Shown: positions 1 through 6,232 of the stretch, piece by piece
Layout of the letters: each line of letters starts with the position of its first letter
Position numbering within the stretch: position 1 is the stretch's first letter
Source: an uncultured Bacteroidota bacterium
GTDB taxonomy: Bacteria; Bacteroidota; Bacteroidia; Bacteroidales; SZUA-534
DNA: 9,433 nt
NCBI GenBank assembly: GCA_937900725.1
Contig: CALCFP010000431.1
Location: 1-9,433 of the forward strand
Direction: 5' to 3'
The notes under the pieces: model-generated
Seen by the model: only the letters and a program-made list of their open reading frames with translations
What the model was told of the DNA's origin: nothing
Databases searched by the model: none
Position numbers and translations under genes: made by a program

Positions 1-1
1 C

Positions 2-121
2 GCCAAGAACGGCGGCGGACACGGCGGCGCGGGAATCGCGCTGATTTTTGTCACAATTTGCCTGTTTGTGCGTTTTTTGATTGACAGGCACAAGAGCTCG
101 TCCAGCTATGTTTTTTCGTAA
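2..121 (+). CDS. C-terminal fragment of an unidentified membrane protein
   Basis: An open frame runs from the window edge (first full codon at 2) to TAA at 119-121 and gives 39 residues. It begins with a glycine- and histidine-rich stretch (GGGHGGAG), continues into a hydrophobic segment of about 16 residues (IALIFVTICLFVRFLI) that looks like a transmembrane helix, and ends in a short basic, serine-rich tail (DRHKSSSSYVFS). The shape is that of the last membrane span of an inner-membrane protein. The first 40 bases are much richer in GC than the rest of the window, because of the glycine codons. I do not recognise the family, and the rest of the gene lies outside the window. Coding status rests only on the open frame and the plausible membrane-protein ending. 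Confidence 0.5.
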   Translation, partial: AKNGGGHGGAGIALIFVTICLFVRFLIDRHKSSSSYVFS

Positions 122-160
122 CCGAACAACTCAATGTTTTTAATGTCTAATTAAATTGAT

Positions 161-166
161 AGGAGG
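161..166 (+). promoter_or_regulatory. Strong Shine-Dalgarno site for the small ORF
   Basis: AGGAGG lies 8 bases before the ATG at 175. It is the clearest ribosome binding site in the window and is notable because most other genes here have none. It supports translation of the short ORF. Confidence 0.75.
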
Positions 167-174
167 TTCAAACT

Positions 175-282
175 ATGGGAGCTGCTGGTAACAAAAAGCC
201 AAAGGCAAAGCACGGGAAACACGTTCCTGCTTACGCCACAAAAGAGGCTGCAGAAACATCGGAAAAGAAGAAAACCAAATAG
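175..282 (+). CDS. Small very basic 35-residue hypothetical protein
   Basis: ATG at 175 opens a 35-codon frame ending in TAG at 280-282. The start is set by a perfect AGGAGG 8 bases upstream. The product is rich in lysine (KKPKAKHGKH near the start and EKKKTK at the end), with alanine, histidine and threonine. It has no hydrophobic segment, so it is likely a soluble, perhaps nucleic-acid-associated or disordered, small protein. It lies 53 bases after the end of the preceding membrane-protein frame and is followed by a hairpin terminator, so it may be the last gene of that transcript. I know of no assigned function and do not propose one. The ribosome binding site and terminator make it more than a chance ORF. 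Confidence 0.7.
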   Translation: MGAAGNKKPKAKHGKHVPAYATKEAAETSEKKKTK

Positions 283-303
283 TTTTGCTTCTTGCAGATG
301 ATT

Positions 304-345
304 AAGGTGTGGCTGCTATTGAGCAACCACACCTTATTTCGTTTT
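304..345. terminator. Hairpin terminator between convergent genes
   Basis: AAGGTGTGG (304-312) pairs perfectly with CCACACCTT (327-335). TGCT (314-317) also pairs with AGCA (322-325) after one C-A mismatch, giving a stem of about 14 bp with a 4-base loop. A T-rich run (TTATTTCGTTTT) follows on the plus strand, so it fits best as the terminator of the small ORF at 175-282. It also lies beyond the stop of the minus-strand exporter gene (361). The minus-strand tail (TTAATCATCT) is a weaker T tract, so termination in that direction is less certain. Confidence 0.8.
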
Positions 346-360
346 ATAAGTTAATGCGAA

Positions 361-2847
361 TCAGCCGTTTGCCTGATTCATCAATTTGTCTTTGTATTTC
401 GTCTTCATCAGCAACCTGAATAGGAATGGCTGAACCGTGTAGGCAATTACAACAGTAGATGTCATTCCGACCAGTGTGGCAAAGCCTATTGATGAGATGG
501 CAGGGTGTGTGGCGAATATCAGAGATGCAATTCCAACTATCAATACAAATGCTGAAAAAACAATAGCGGTCTTGTGATATAGCAATAGATTTTGATTTGC
601 AGAATTGTCGCCTCGTGCTTTTGACAATAGTCCGTCCATTATGAAGATGCTGTAGTCAACGCCGATGCCGAAAATGAATGTTGAAATGACGATGTTAATC
701 AAGTTGAACTGCATTCCGAATGTTCCCATAATGCCAAGCGTGATGTACCAACTCATGCCCATTGGCAAAAATGCGATTATTGCCAGCAATAGTCGTTTGA
801 ACGATAGTAACAGTACAATAAACACAAACAGTGATGATATGCCGAGAACAATGTTGAAATCGTCGTTCAGCAGTTTCACCATATTGCCAGTATAGTAGAA
901 TGGGTCGACAACTACAGTGTGGGGCAGGGCGGTAAAGATGCCGTTGTTGCGGCTTACATTTTCGGCAGGTGCCTTGACTGATGTGAAAACCAGGTACGAA
1001 TCGCCAACCTGTTCGACAAGGCTTGACATGAAGCCATTTGGCAATGCTTGTGATTCGTAAAGCGATGTGGGTTGGTATTCGGCATCGATCATTTCAAAGA
1101 ACGGTTGGAACATTTCGGCCTTGATACCCAATTTTTCGCCAGCCTTGCTTATGTCGGTTTTTACCTTTTGCCTTTTCTCGTCGGTCCAGTATCTGTTCCA
1201 GAAATCAATGCGCTTCTGTTGTTCTCCGAATGGGAGTAGCAATTTGCCGAACTTGCTGTAACCTTGTATTATGCCTAATTTTTGAAGAGAATCGCAAGTG
1301 TTGCAGAGTGCCATATTGTATATTAATGCCGAATCGAGACTGTGTGCGGTGACGGCATAGTTTGTTGTAGCAAATCCGTTGCTTGTCTTTTCTGCATATA
1401 ATTGGCTTGAACGCATGACATTCGGTTCAAAGTAACCAATGTTTTTCAGGTCGGAATCGAATGTGACGTGGCGCGACATTATCAGGCATCCTACAAAAAC
1501 AATGGCTATCAATGCAATAAACCAACGGACATTCTCGAATTGGTAACTGTTGAAACGCTCGAGCAGGTTGAATGCCTTGTTTGACTTGCGGTTGCGTTCA
1601 GGACGGAAAAATTGCGGAAGGAATATGAGACAAAAGCCTGTAGTGCCAACCATCCCGAGCGATGCGAACATTCCGAAATCGCGCAGCAGTGGCGATTTCG
1701 TGAACAAAAGCCCTATGAATGCTCCAATCGTGGTTATGGTTCCAAGCAGGACAGGACGGGTTTGCTCGCGCAAGACACGTTCGGGATCGCTTACATATTT
1801 ATAGTGTGTAATTACGTGCAGACAGTAACTCAACGCCACACCAAGCACAATGGCGCCAATTCCTAATGCCATAAGCGACATTTGTCCCTGAACCAGATAA
1901 ACGCAGGCAAGTGCGAACGCCATTCCGTAGAGAATGGGGAATATAAGCATTGCCAATGTTGATTTGTTTCGCATACAAAGCAGCAGAACAATGCATATCA
2001 GCAACATTGACAGGCCCATGGTCAGCATCAGGTCGGCTTTTATCTGCCGAGAGTTGAATACGCTTTGTATAGGTGCGCCATGGAAAAGGACTTCCACGTT
2101 GGGATATTCATTCTGTATGCTTGCTATTTCGGCTTCAATCTTGTTGGCAAGCCTTGTGCCGGTCTTTGAGTCGAATGCTACAAAATACGGTGTTAGAAAT
2201 ACCAGTGCTACTGAACTGTCGGTTGTAACCAGATGTTGGTTGTAAATGGTGAAACTTCCTGTCTTTTCATCTTTTTTGTTTCCAAGAGCATTTATTGCAA
2301 GGTTCCTGAAACCGACAGGGTCGTAAGGAACAAGGTAGTTATATGCCAGTTCATCGCCAGACATTATTAGGTCGAGATTTTCAGCCATTTGCGATTCGAT
2401 GTTCTCTTTTGTCAGCATCGAGTCGATAGTGGCGTACATGGATGAGTCGAGGAATGATGGCACATTTTCGACTGCAAAAGTGGCGGCATTCATCAGCATG
2501 TCCATATCAATGCGGTAGAGAACGTCGCGTATGTCGTTGTCGTTGGCATCGTGTTCAAGCAATGAATCGACAAAGATGTCGCAAGACTCAATTACTTCAT
2601 CGATGCTAGTTGAGTCGTTTTTGGCAACAAACTGTATGAAGATGCGGTCTTTTATTTGCAACTGTGAGAATACCAAGCCTTCGGATTTTGAAGGGTCGAC
2701 ACCAGGAAGCAGTTTCGAGATGTCTTCCTCGTACTTCATTTGACTGCCGATGAACGCAAACAGGGCAAGGCTTGCCAACATTGTTGCGTACATTACGGCT
2801 TTGTGTTTCTTGAAAAAACGGTATATGCTTATTGTCAGGGTTGTCAT
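361..2847 (-). CDS. MMPL/RND-superfamily exporter of the aryl-polyene-like operon
   Basis: This 828-residue inner-membrane protein has the two-fold RND/MMPL layout. There is one helix near residues 20-37, a large periplasmic loop (about 38-270), a cluster of helices (about 272-411), another helix (441-457), a second large loop (about 460-665), and a final cluster (about 668-806). The second half carries GIGVDY, with Asp731 in the expected proton-relay helix. The matching helix of the first half reads LGVALSYCLH (335-344), with no Asp at that place. Its ATG overlaps the TGA of the upstream dehydratase gene in the sequence ATGA, so the two are probably translationally coupled. Exporters of this class occur in aryl polyene and xanthomonadin clusters, where they are thought to move the lipid-linked pigment or a precursor towards the outer membrane. 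The substrate here is inferred from context only. It is the last gene of the operon. Confidence 0.9.
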   Translation of the reverse strand: MTTLTISIYRFFKKHKAVMYATMLASLALFAFIGSQMKYEEDISKLLPGVDPSKSEGLVFSQLQIKDRIFIQFVAKNDSTSIDEVIESCDIFVDSLLEHDANDNDIRDVLYRIDMDMLMNAATFAVENVPSFLDSSMYATIDSMLTKENIESQMAENLDLIMSGDELAYNYLVPYDPVGFRNLAINALGNKKDEKTGSFTIYNQHLVTTDSSVALVFLTPYFVAFDSKTGTRLANKIEAEIASIQNEYPNVEVLFHGAPIQSVFNSRQIKADLMLTMGLSMLLICIVLLLCMRNKSTLAMLIFPILYGMAFALACVYLVQGQMSLMALGIGAIVLGVALSYCLHVITHYKYVSDPERVLREQTRPVLLGTITTIGAFIGLLFTKSPLLRDFGMFASLGMVGTTGFCLIFLPQFFRPERNRKSNKAFNLLERFNSYQFENVRWFIALIAIVFVGCLIMSRHVTFDSDLKNIGYFEPNVMRSSQLYAEKTSNGFATTNYAVTAHSLDSALIYNMALCNTCDSLQKLGIIQGYSKFGKLLLPFGEQQKRIDFWNRYWTDEKRQKVKTDISKAGEKLGIKAEMFQPFFEMIDAEYQPTSLYESQALPNGFMSSLVEQVGDSYLVFTSVKAPAENVSRNNGIFTALPHTVVVDPFYYTGNMVKLLNDDFNIVLGISSLFVFIVLLLSFKRLLLAIIAFLPMGMSWYITLGIMGTFGMQFNLINIVISTFIFGIGVDYSIFIMDGLLSKARGDNSANQNLLLYHKTAIVFSAFVLIVGIASLIFATHPAISSIGFATLVGMTSTVVIAYTVQPFLFRLLMKTKYKDKLMNQANG

Positions 2848-3221
2848 TTCAGTTCGGGTATGAGAATTCCTTTGAATGTGATGTAAGTGGTTGATTCGTT
2901 AAAAATAGACGCTACGGTTTTGTACCCGTTTTCTGTATTTTCGATTGCTACGGAAACCGATAGTTCCGGAGTCCCGTCGGGAGTAATCATTGCCGGCATT
3001 TTGCATTGCGCCATTTCCTTGATTGTCAAATCATGGCCTAGAATCCGTTCTGCACATTCCTTCATTATTTGCAGATTGCAGACTCCTGGGGAAACAGGCT
3101 TTTCAGGAAAGTGACCTTTGTATATTTCGTGGTCTGGATTTAGTTTGATGCGGAAAATATAAGTTCCCGATGTTTCATCAACACTTTGCGAAAGAATATT
3201 GTAATAGTTTATCAGAAGCAT
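2844..3221 (-). CDS. Hotdog-fold 3-hydroxyacyl-ACP dehydratase, ApeI/FabZ-like
   Basis: This 125-residue protein is about the length of a single hotdog domain. Residues 31-47 carry the FabA/FabZ-type active-site strand and helix start (HEIYKGHFPEKPVSPGV), so the catalytic-type His37 in GHFP is present. The acidic residue that FabZ places five positions after the PG glycine is Gln51 here (GVCNLQIMKE), so the site looks incomplete. It would act on 3-hydroxyacyl-ACP intermediates in the cytoplasm, removing water to make the double bonds of a polyene. It lies 50 bases after the other dehydratase-like gene and overlaps the exporter start by 4 bases. There is no clear Shine-Dalgarno before its ATG. 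Family membership is firm; the assignment as the ApeI-type partner is inferred from context and sequence type. Confidence 0.85.
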   Translation of the reverse strand: MLLINYYNILSQSVDETSGTYIFRIKLNPDHEIYKGHFPEKPVSPGVCNLQIMKECAERILGHDLTIKEMAQCKMPAMITPDGTPELSVSVAIENTENGYKTVASIFNESTTYITFKGILIPELK

Positions 3222-3271
3222 ATTTTGAAATATAAGGGTGGAGTGTCAAAGTCAATGAGGAAAGGCATGGA

Positions 3272-3703
3272 TCAGCCTTTGTCCATATATAATTTAATGC
3301 TGCATTCAGCAACCGCACAACCATTTACAGTTGATGTTGCGTTTATCAGCATAACATTCATTACTTCAGAAACAATATGAAGTTTTGTTTCTATCAGCAA
3401 TCCAACTTCAGGAAGTTGGCTGATTATGAGTTTTTTTATCTCGCCAATGTATCCAAGTGCAATTGGCTGTTTTGCCTTGATGGCATTGTAGCCTGCAAAA
3501 GCCGCGGCTGATTGGGCAATGTGCTCAATCAGTCCAGGCTCTGTTAGTTTGTTGTTTTTGCAAAAAATATTTTCGGCAGTTATTTCAAGTCCGGTGTCAG
3601 CGTCAGTTTCTGTGGCGCCGAAGAAATGAGAAATCATTATTATTGGCTTTCGCTGTGGGATAAGTTGCTCAATTTCTTTTTCTTGATATAAAACTTGTCG
3701 CAT
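3272..3703 (-). CDS. Hotdog-fold dehydratase-like protein, ApeP-type
   Basis: The 143-residue product resembles FabZ-like proteins at both ends of the hotdog fold. Near the start it has IPQRKPIIMI (15-24), like the L-P-H-R-x-P opening of FabZ. It continues with LTEPGLIEHIAQSAAAFAG (53-71), the region of the central helix, with Glu60, His61 and Gln64. The GHFP histidine motif is missing and its place reads CKNNKLTEPG. It therefore retains the acidic half of a FabZ site but not the usual histidine, the reverse of the neighbouring 125-residue protein. In aryl polyene systems two such proteins are known to work together as a heteromeric dehydratase. It starts only 7 bases after the second acyl carrier protein gene, in the same operon. 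Confidence 0.83.
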   Translation of the reverse strand: MRQVLYQEKEIEQLIPQRKPIIMISHFFGATETDADTGLEITAENIFCKNNKLTEPGLIEHIAQSAAAFAGYNAIKAKQPIALGYIGEIKKLIISQLPEVGLLIETKLHIVSEVMNVMLINATSTVNGCAVAECSIKLYMDKG

Positions 3704-3710
3704 TATCTAA

Positions 3711-3956
3711 TTATTTTGCCATGTTGTCAAAAACAAAGTCGTATAGTAGTCCAAATGTTTTTATGCTGGCAAGTTCAGTGTTTTTGATTTTTACGCCAAA
3801 TTCCTCTTCAATAAGAGCAACCATATCAACAAGGCTGAGGCTATCAAGACTCAAAGTTGACTTGATGTCGGCGTCTGGAGTGATTTCGCTTTGTTCAATT
3901 TCGAATTCATCGGCCAAAACTTGGTTGATTTTTGCAATTAGTTCTTGTTTTTCCAT
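3711..3956 (-). CDS. Acyl carrier protein, second copy
   Basis: This 81-residue acidic, helical protein has the phosphopantetheine attachment motif LDSLSLVDM, with Ser39 as the attachment site. The length and the acidic recognition helix after the serine fit a type II acyl carrier protein. It would carry the growing acyl or polyene chain between the ketosynthase and dehydratases of the same operon. By my count it matches the preceding carrier protein at about 45 of 81 positions, so the two arose by duplication. It lies 26 bases after that gene and 7 bases before the next. It keeps the usual Asp before the serine (DSL), unlike its sister. Confidence 0.93.
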   Translation of the reverse strand: MEKQELIAKINQVLADEFEIEQSEITPDADIKSTLSLDSLSLVDMVALIEEEFGVKIKNTELASIKTFGLLYDFVFDNMAK

Positions 3957-3982
3957 ATTCTTGATTATTAAATAGTTATGTG

Positions 3983-4228
3983 TTAATGTTTGATATTTTT
4001 GTATAAAAAATCGTAGAGTTGTGCAAAAGACTTTATTTTTTTGTAATCATCGGTAGAAATCTTGTATCCAAATACATATTCAATGACTGCAATCATGTCG
4101 ACAATGTCCAGGCTGTTGAGCATTAGCGTGTCCTTGATGTTGGCTTCGGGTGTGATTTTTGATAATTCCACCTCAAATTCGTCAGCCAGAATCTTGTTGA
4201 GTTTTCCAATTAATTCATCTTTTTCCAT
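3983..4228 (-). CDS. Acyl carrier protein, first copy, with NSL motif
   Basis: This 81-residue type II acyl carrier protein has LMLNSLDIVDM around Ser39, the expected phosphopantetheine site. The canonical Asp before the serine is Asn (NSL), a departure that could alter recognition by phosphopantetheinyl transferase or partner enzymes. The N-terminal helix and the recognition helix otherwise follow the sister gene downstream. The gene begins 14 bases after the ketosynthase stop codon. Paired carrier proteins are a usual feature of aryl polyene clusters, where one may serve priming or transfer and the other elongation; which role this copy takes cannot be read from the sequence. Confidence 0.92.
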   Translation of the reverse strand: MEKDELIGKLNKILADEFEVELSKITPEANIKDTLMLNSLDIVDMIAVIEYVFGYKISTDDYKKIKSFAQLYDFLYKNIKH

Positions 4229-4242
4229 GCACTTTCCTCTGA

Positions 4243-5463
4243 TTACATGTTTCGAACAATCAAAGTGGCGTTTGTTCCGCCAAATCCGAATGAGTTTGAC
4301 AAGAATGTGTCAAAATGCTTTTCGATGCGTTTGTCGGGGATGAGCAGTTTGGCAGAGTCTTCGTCAGGATTCTCAAAGTTAAGGTTGGCGGCAATGAAGT
4401 CGTTCTTCATCATTATGGTGGAGTATATGATTTCGCTTGCTCCCGCCATCCACATTTCGTGGCCTGTCTGCGATTTTGTCGAAGTCACTTCAGTGCGTTG
4501 TCCGCCGAATACATTATATATTGCTTTGGCCTCTTGTGCATCGCCCACGTGGGTCGATGTCGCGTGAGCATTGATGTATCCGATTTCGCGAATGTCGATG
4601 CCAGCAAGTTTTATTGCCATTTCAAGAGAAGCGGTAGGTCCCTCGACATTTGGTGTCGATATATGGTCTCCGTTTGATGAAAAGCCGTAACTCAATATTT
4701 CTGCGAGAATTGGCGCGCCTCGTTTGACGGCATGCTCGTATTCCTCGATTATCACAGTGGCGGCTCCACCACTAGGGATAAGTCCGTCGCGGTCGCGGTC
4801 GAATGGGCGGGAGGCGCGTGTCGGCTCACTTTCGCGAGTGGAGAATGCGCTTATGCCGTCGAAACTGCCGATAGAGAATGGATTAACCTCTTGAGCACCG
4901 CCGCATACTACCATGTCTTGCAGGCCATTCCTGATAAGCAGCGCGCCCAATCCAATGGCGTGTGACCCGCTTGCGCAGGCGCCAGATACGGTGAGGTTCA
5001 TTCCGCGCAATTTGAATATGCACGAAAGGTTCATCGTTACGGTTGAGTTCATTGATTGAAAAATGGCACCAGAGCCAACCAGGGTAGTGTCCTTTTTCTC
5101 GCGCATTGTGTCGACAGCCTTTACAACAGGGTCGGCGCTGCTGTCGTTTCCGTAAAGCAAGCCTACTACGTTGTTGTTAAGGTAGTCCTGATCTATTTTT
5201 GCGTTTTGGAGAGCCTCAGCGGTGGCCACGTAGGCATATAAGGCTTGTTCCGGCATGAATATTCTTTGGTTGCGGCTTAAAATGCCTTTCAAATCTGGTT
5301 TTTCGATATAGGCGGTTAATGCCGAACGGAAGCCCATGTCTTTACGTGCTTGGTCGAACACTATGCCCGACTTGCCGTTGTATAATGAGTCTTGAACTTC
5401 GGCCAGGTTTTTGCCTATGCACGAATAAATACCCATTCCTGTTATTACAACTCTTTTTTCCAC
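4243..5463 (-). CDS. Beta-ketoacyl-ACP synthase (FabF/aryl-polyene type KS)
   Basis: This 406-residue thiolase-fold condensing enzyme would extend ACP-bound chains by two carbons from malonyl-ACP in the cytoplasm. The active-site residues are all present: Cys163 in GACASG, His300 in NAHATST, Lys330 in STKSQTGH and His335 in the same motif, with GFGGTN (393-398) near the end. It is therefore a competent synthase and not a chain-length factor. The start codon is GTG at 5461-5463. The first residues after it (EKRVVITGMG) are the usual opening of the family, so this start is preferred over the ATG of the internal MGIYS. It lies 5 bases after the regulator stop, suggesting coupled translation. It differs from plain FabF by context: two carrier proteins, two dehydratases and an exporter follow. 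Confidence 0.93.
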   Translation of the reverse strand: MEKRVVITGMGIYSCIGKNLAEVQDSLYNGKSGIVFDQARKDMGFRSALTAYIEKPDLKGILSRNQRIFMPEQALYAYVATAEALQNAKIDQDYLNNNVVGLLYGNDSSADPVVKAVDTMREKKDTTLVGSGAIFQSMNSTVTMNLSCIFKLRGMNLTVSGACASGSHAIGLGALLIRNGLQDMVVCGGAQEVNPFSIGSFDGISAFSTRESEPTRASRPFDRDRDGLIPSGGAATVIIEEYEHAVKRGAPILAEILSYGFSSNGDHISTPNVEGPTASLEMAIKLAGIDIREIGYINAHATSTHVGDAQEAKAIYNVFGGQRTEVTSTKSQTGHEMWMAGASEIIYSTIMMKNDFIAANLNFENPDEDSAKLLIPDKRIEKHFDTFLSNSFGFGGTNATLIVRNM

Positions 5464-5468
5464 TATTG

Positions 5469-5933
5469 TTATTCGTTAGTAAGTTCGTTTTTTAAGTCTG
5501 ATATATTTCTTTTGTAGAAGTCGAGTGTGCGTATTATTTTTTGAAAGAAGACTGCATTCTCCGACATCTTGTCTGTTTTCAGTTCGTATGCCTTGTTTAG
5601 CAGGTTGTGTACCATATTGCATTTTCGCTCGAAGTCGTCAATCAGTTTGAAGAGATTTTGCCCGTTAATCTGGTAATAACGACGCCGGTCGCCTTCGCTT
5701 GTTACACATTTGATGGTGCCTTTTTCGGCGAGTTTGCGCAACATGGTGCTTGCAGAGCCTTTGCTTATGCAGAGTGTTGTCGTAATCTCGTCGAACGACA
5801 GCGACTCCTTGTCCGATACCGACAACAGGCCGACAATTCGTCCTGCTATGGGCTGAAAACCCAGCGACTCAAAATAGGAACCGAACTCGTTTATGAGTTC
5901 GTCTTGTCTTGATGTGTCTCCGTTATTTTGCAT
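5469..5933 (-). CDS. GbsR/MarR-family transcriptional regulator
   Basis: With the ATG at 5931-5933 the product is 154 residues, a usual size for GbsR/MarR winged-helix regulators. Residues about 45-92 form the winged helix-turn-helix: LSFDEITTTL, then ISKGSASTMLRKL as the recognition helix, then a wing with EGDRRRYY. The C-terminal third is helical and probably provides dimerisation. An in-frame TTG at 5985-5987 would add 18 residues, but that stretch contains the promoter -7 element, so the later ATG is chosen. As first gene of the operon, under a promoter with a palindrome at its upstream edge, it probably represses or tunes its own operon. The inducing signal is unknown. Confidence 0.87.
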   Translation of the reverse strand: MQNNGDTSRQDELINEFGSYFESLGFQPIAGRIVGLLSVSDKESLSFDEITTTLCISKGSASTMLRKLAEKGTIKCVTSEGDRRRYYQINGQNLFKLIDDFERKCNMVHNLLNKAYELKTDKMSENAVFFQKIIRTLDFYKRNISDLKNELTNE

Positions 5934-5955
5934 ATTCGGCTTCTCGATTGAGGTG

Positions 5956-5987
5956 CAAAGGTAACAAATTTTGTTTTGTTTAGTCAA
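5956..5987 (-). promoter_or_regulatory. Bacteroidota-type promoter of the minus-strand operon
   Basis: On the minus strand TACCTTTG (5963 to 5956) matches the TAnnTTTG -7 element of Bacteroidota sigma factors exactly. A TTG (5987 to 5985) lies 21 bases further upstream as a candidate -33 element. Transcription would begin shortly before the regulator ATG at 5933, leaving a very short leader with no clear Shine-Dalgarno. Confidence 0.75.
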
Positions 5988-5998
5988 GACTGAACAAA
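5975..5998. promoter_or_regulatory. Imperfect palindrome, candidate operator of the MarR-type regulator
   Basis: The 24-bp element is a near-perfect inverted repeat: TTTGTTTAGTCA (5975-5986) against AGACTGAACAAA (5987-5998), with 10 of 12 positions complementary. The inner AGTC/GACT pair is perfect. It covers the candidate -33 element of the operon promoter, where a bound dimer would block RNA polymerase. The length and symmetry fit a MarR/GbsR dimer site. Two smaller palindromes flank it: 5963-5975 (AACAAA-T-TTTGTT) and 5992-6006 (GAACAA-ATA-TTGTTC). Confidence 0.6.
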
Positions 5999-6006
5999 TA
6001 TTGTTC
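5992..6006. repeat. Perfect 6-bp inverted repeat next to the operator
   Basis: GAACAA, spacer ATA, then TTGTTC: a perfect inverted repeat overlapping the upstream edge of the 24-bp palindrome. It may be a second, weaker half of the regulator binding region, or chance symmetry in AT-rich DNA. Confidence 0.4.
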
Positions 6007-6124
6007 CATTGCTTTGGCTTGAGGAAAATTTAATCTGATTGGTATAATGACAAGAAGTATTAATGAATAATTGTTAGTATGCTGATTTAAACACGTTGAC
6101 AGAAGGATTTGTTTTAAGAAAAAT

Positions 6125-6158
6125 GTCATTTTTTTTTGTCACTTTTTTTTAAAAAAAA
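6125..6158. repeat. 13-bp tandem repeat of T-tracts followed by an A-tract
   Basis: GTCA plus nine T (6125-6137) is followed at once by GTCAC plus eight T (6138-6150), two 13-bp units differing at one base. Eight A follow (6151-6158), so T8A8 forms a palindrome. The element ends about 21 bases before the -7 box of the subunit operon. It could bend DNA, act as an UP-like element, or change length by slippage. Confidence 0.75.
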
Positions 6159-6179
6159 CGTATATGTAAATGTTTGTTA

Positions 6180-6187
6180 TATATTTG
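6180..6187 (+). promoter_or_regulatory. -7 element of the plus-strand subunit locus promoter
   Basis: TATATTTG fits TAnnTTTG exactly and lies 45 bases before the ATG at 6233. No convincing TTG-type -33 element is found at the usual distance, where the sequence is the end of the A-tract. AGGAA at 6210-6214 is too far from the ATG (18 bases) to be a standard ribosome binding site. Confidence 0.6.
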
Positions 6188-6232
6188 CATATTAATTGCA
6201 TTAAATTTTAGGAACCAAAAAATACTATTTTT

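Larger units (their letters stand above)
6007..6232. other. Rest of the divergent intergenic region
   Basis: Between the regulator (ATG ending at 5933) and the first subunit gene (ATG at 6233) lie 299 bases without a gene. The regulator promoter and palindromes are at one end. The tandem T-tract repeat and the -7 element of the plus-strand locus are at the other. The middle part, about 6010-6120, is AT-rich and shows no ORF, RNA gene or clear repeat to me. Confidence 0.6.

Noticed and set aside
1550..2743. Plus-strand open frames of 65-105 codons inside the exporter gene
   Set aside because: They are antisense to a well-supported 828-residue membrane protein and have compositions typical of reversed coding sequence.
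4243..5463. Housekeeping FabF/FabB of fatty acid synthesis
   Set aside because: The gene sits between a GbsR/MarR regulator and two carrier proteins, two dehydratase-like proteins and an exporter, which is specialised-metabolism context. It has none of the usual fab neighbours in the window.
5934..5987. N-terminal extension of the regulator from an in-frame TTG
   Set aside because: It would code through the -7 promoter element, and the sequence before the TTG has no ribosome binding site.
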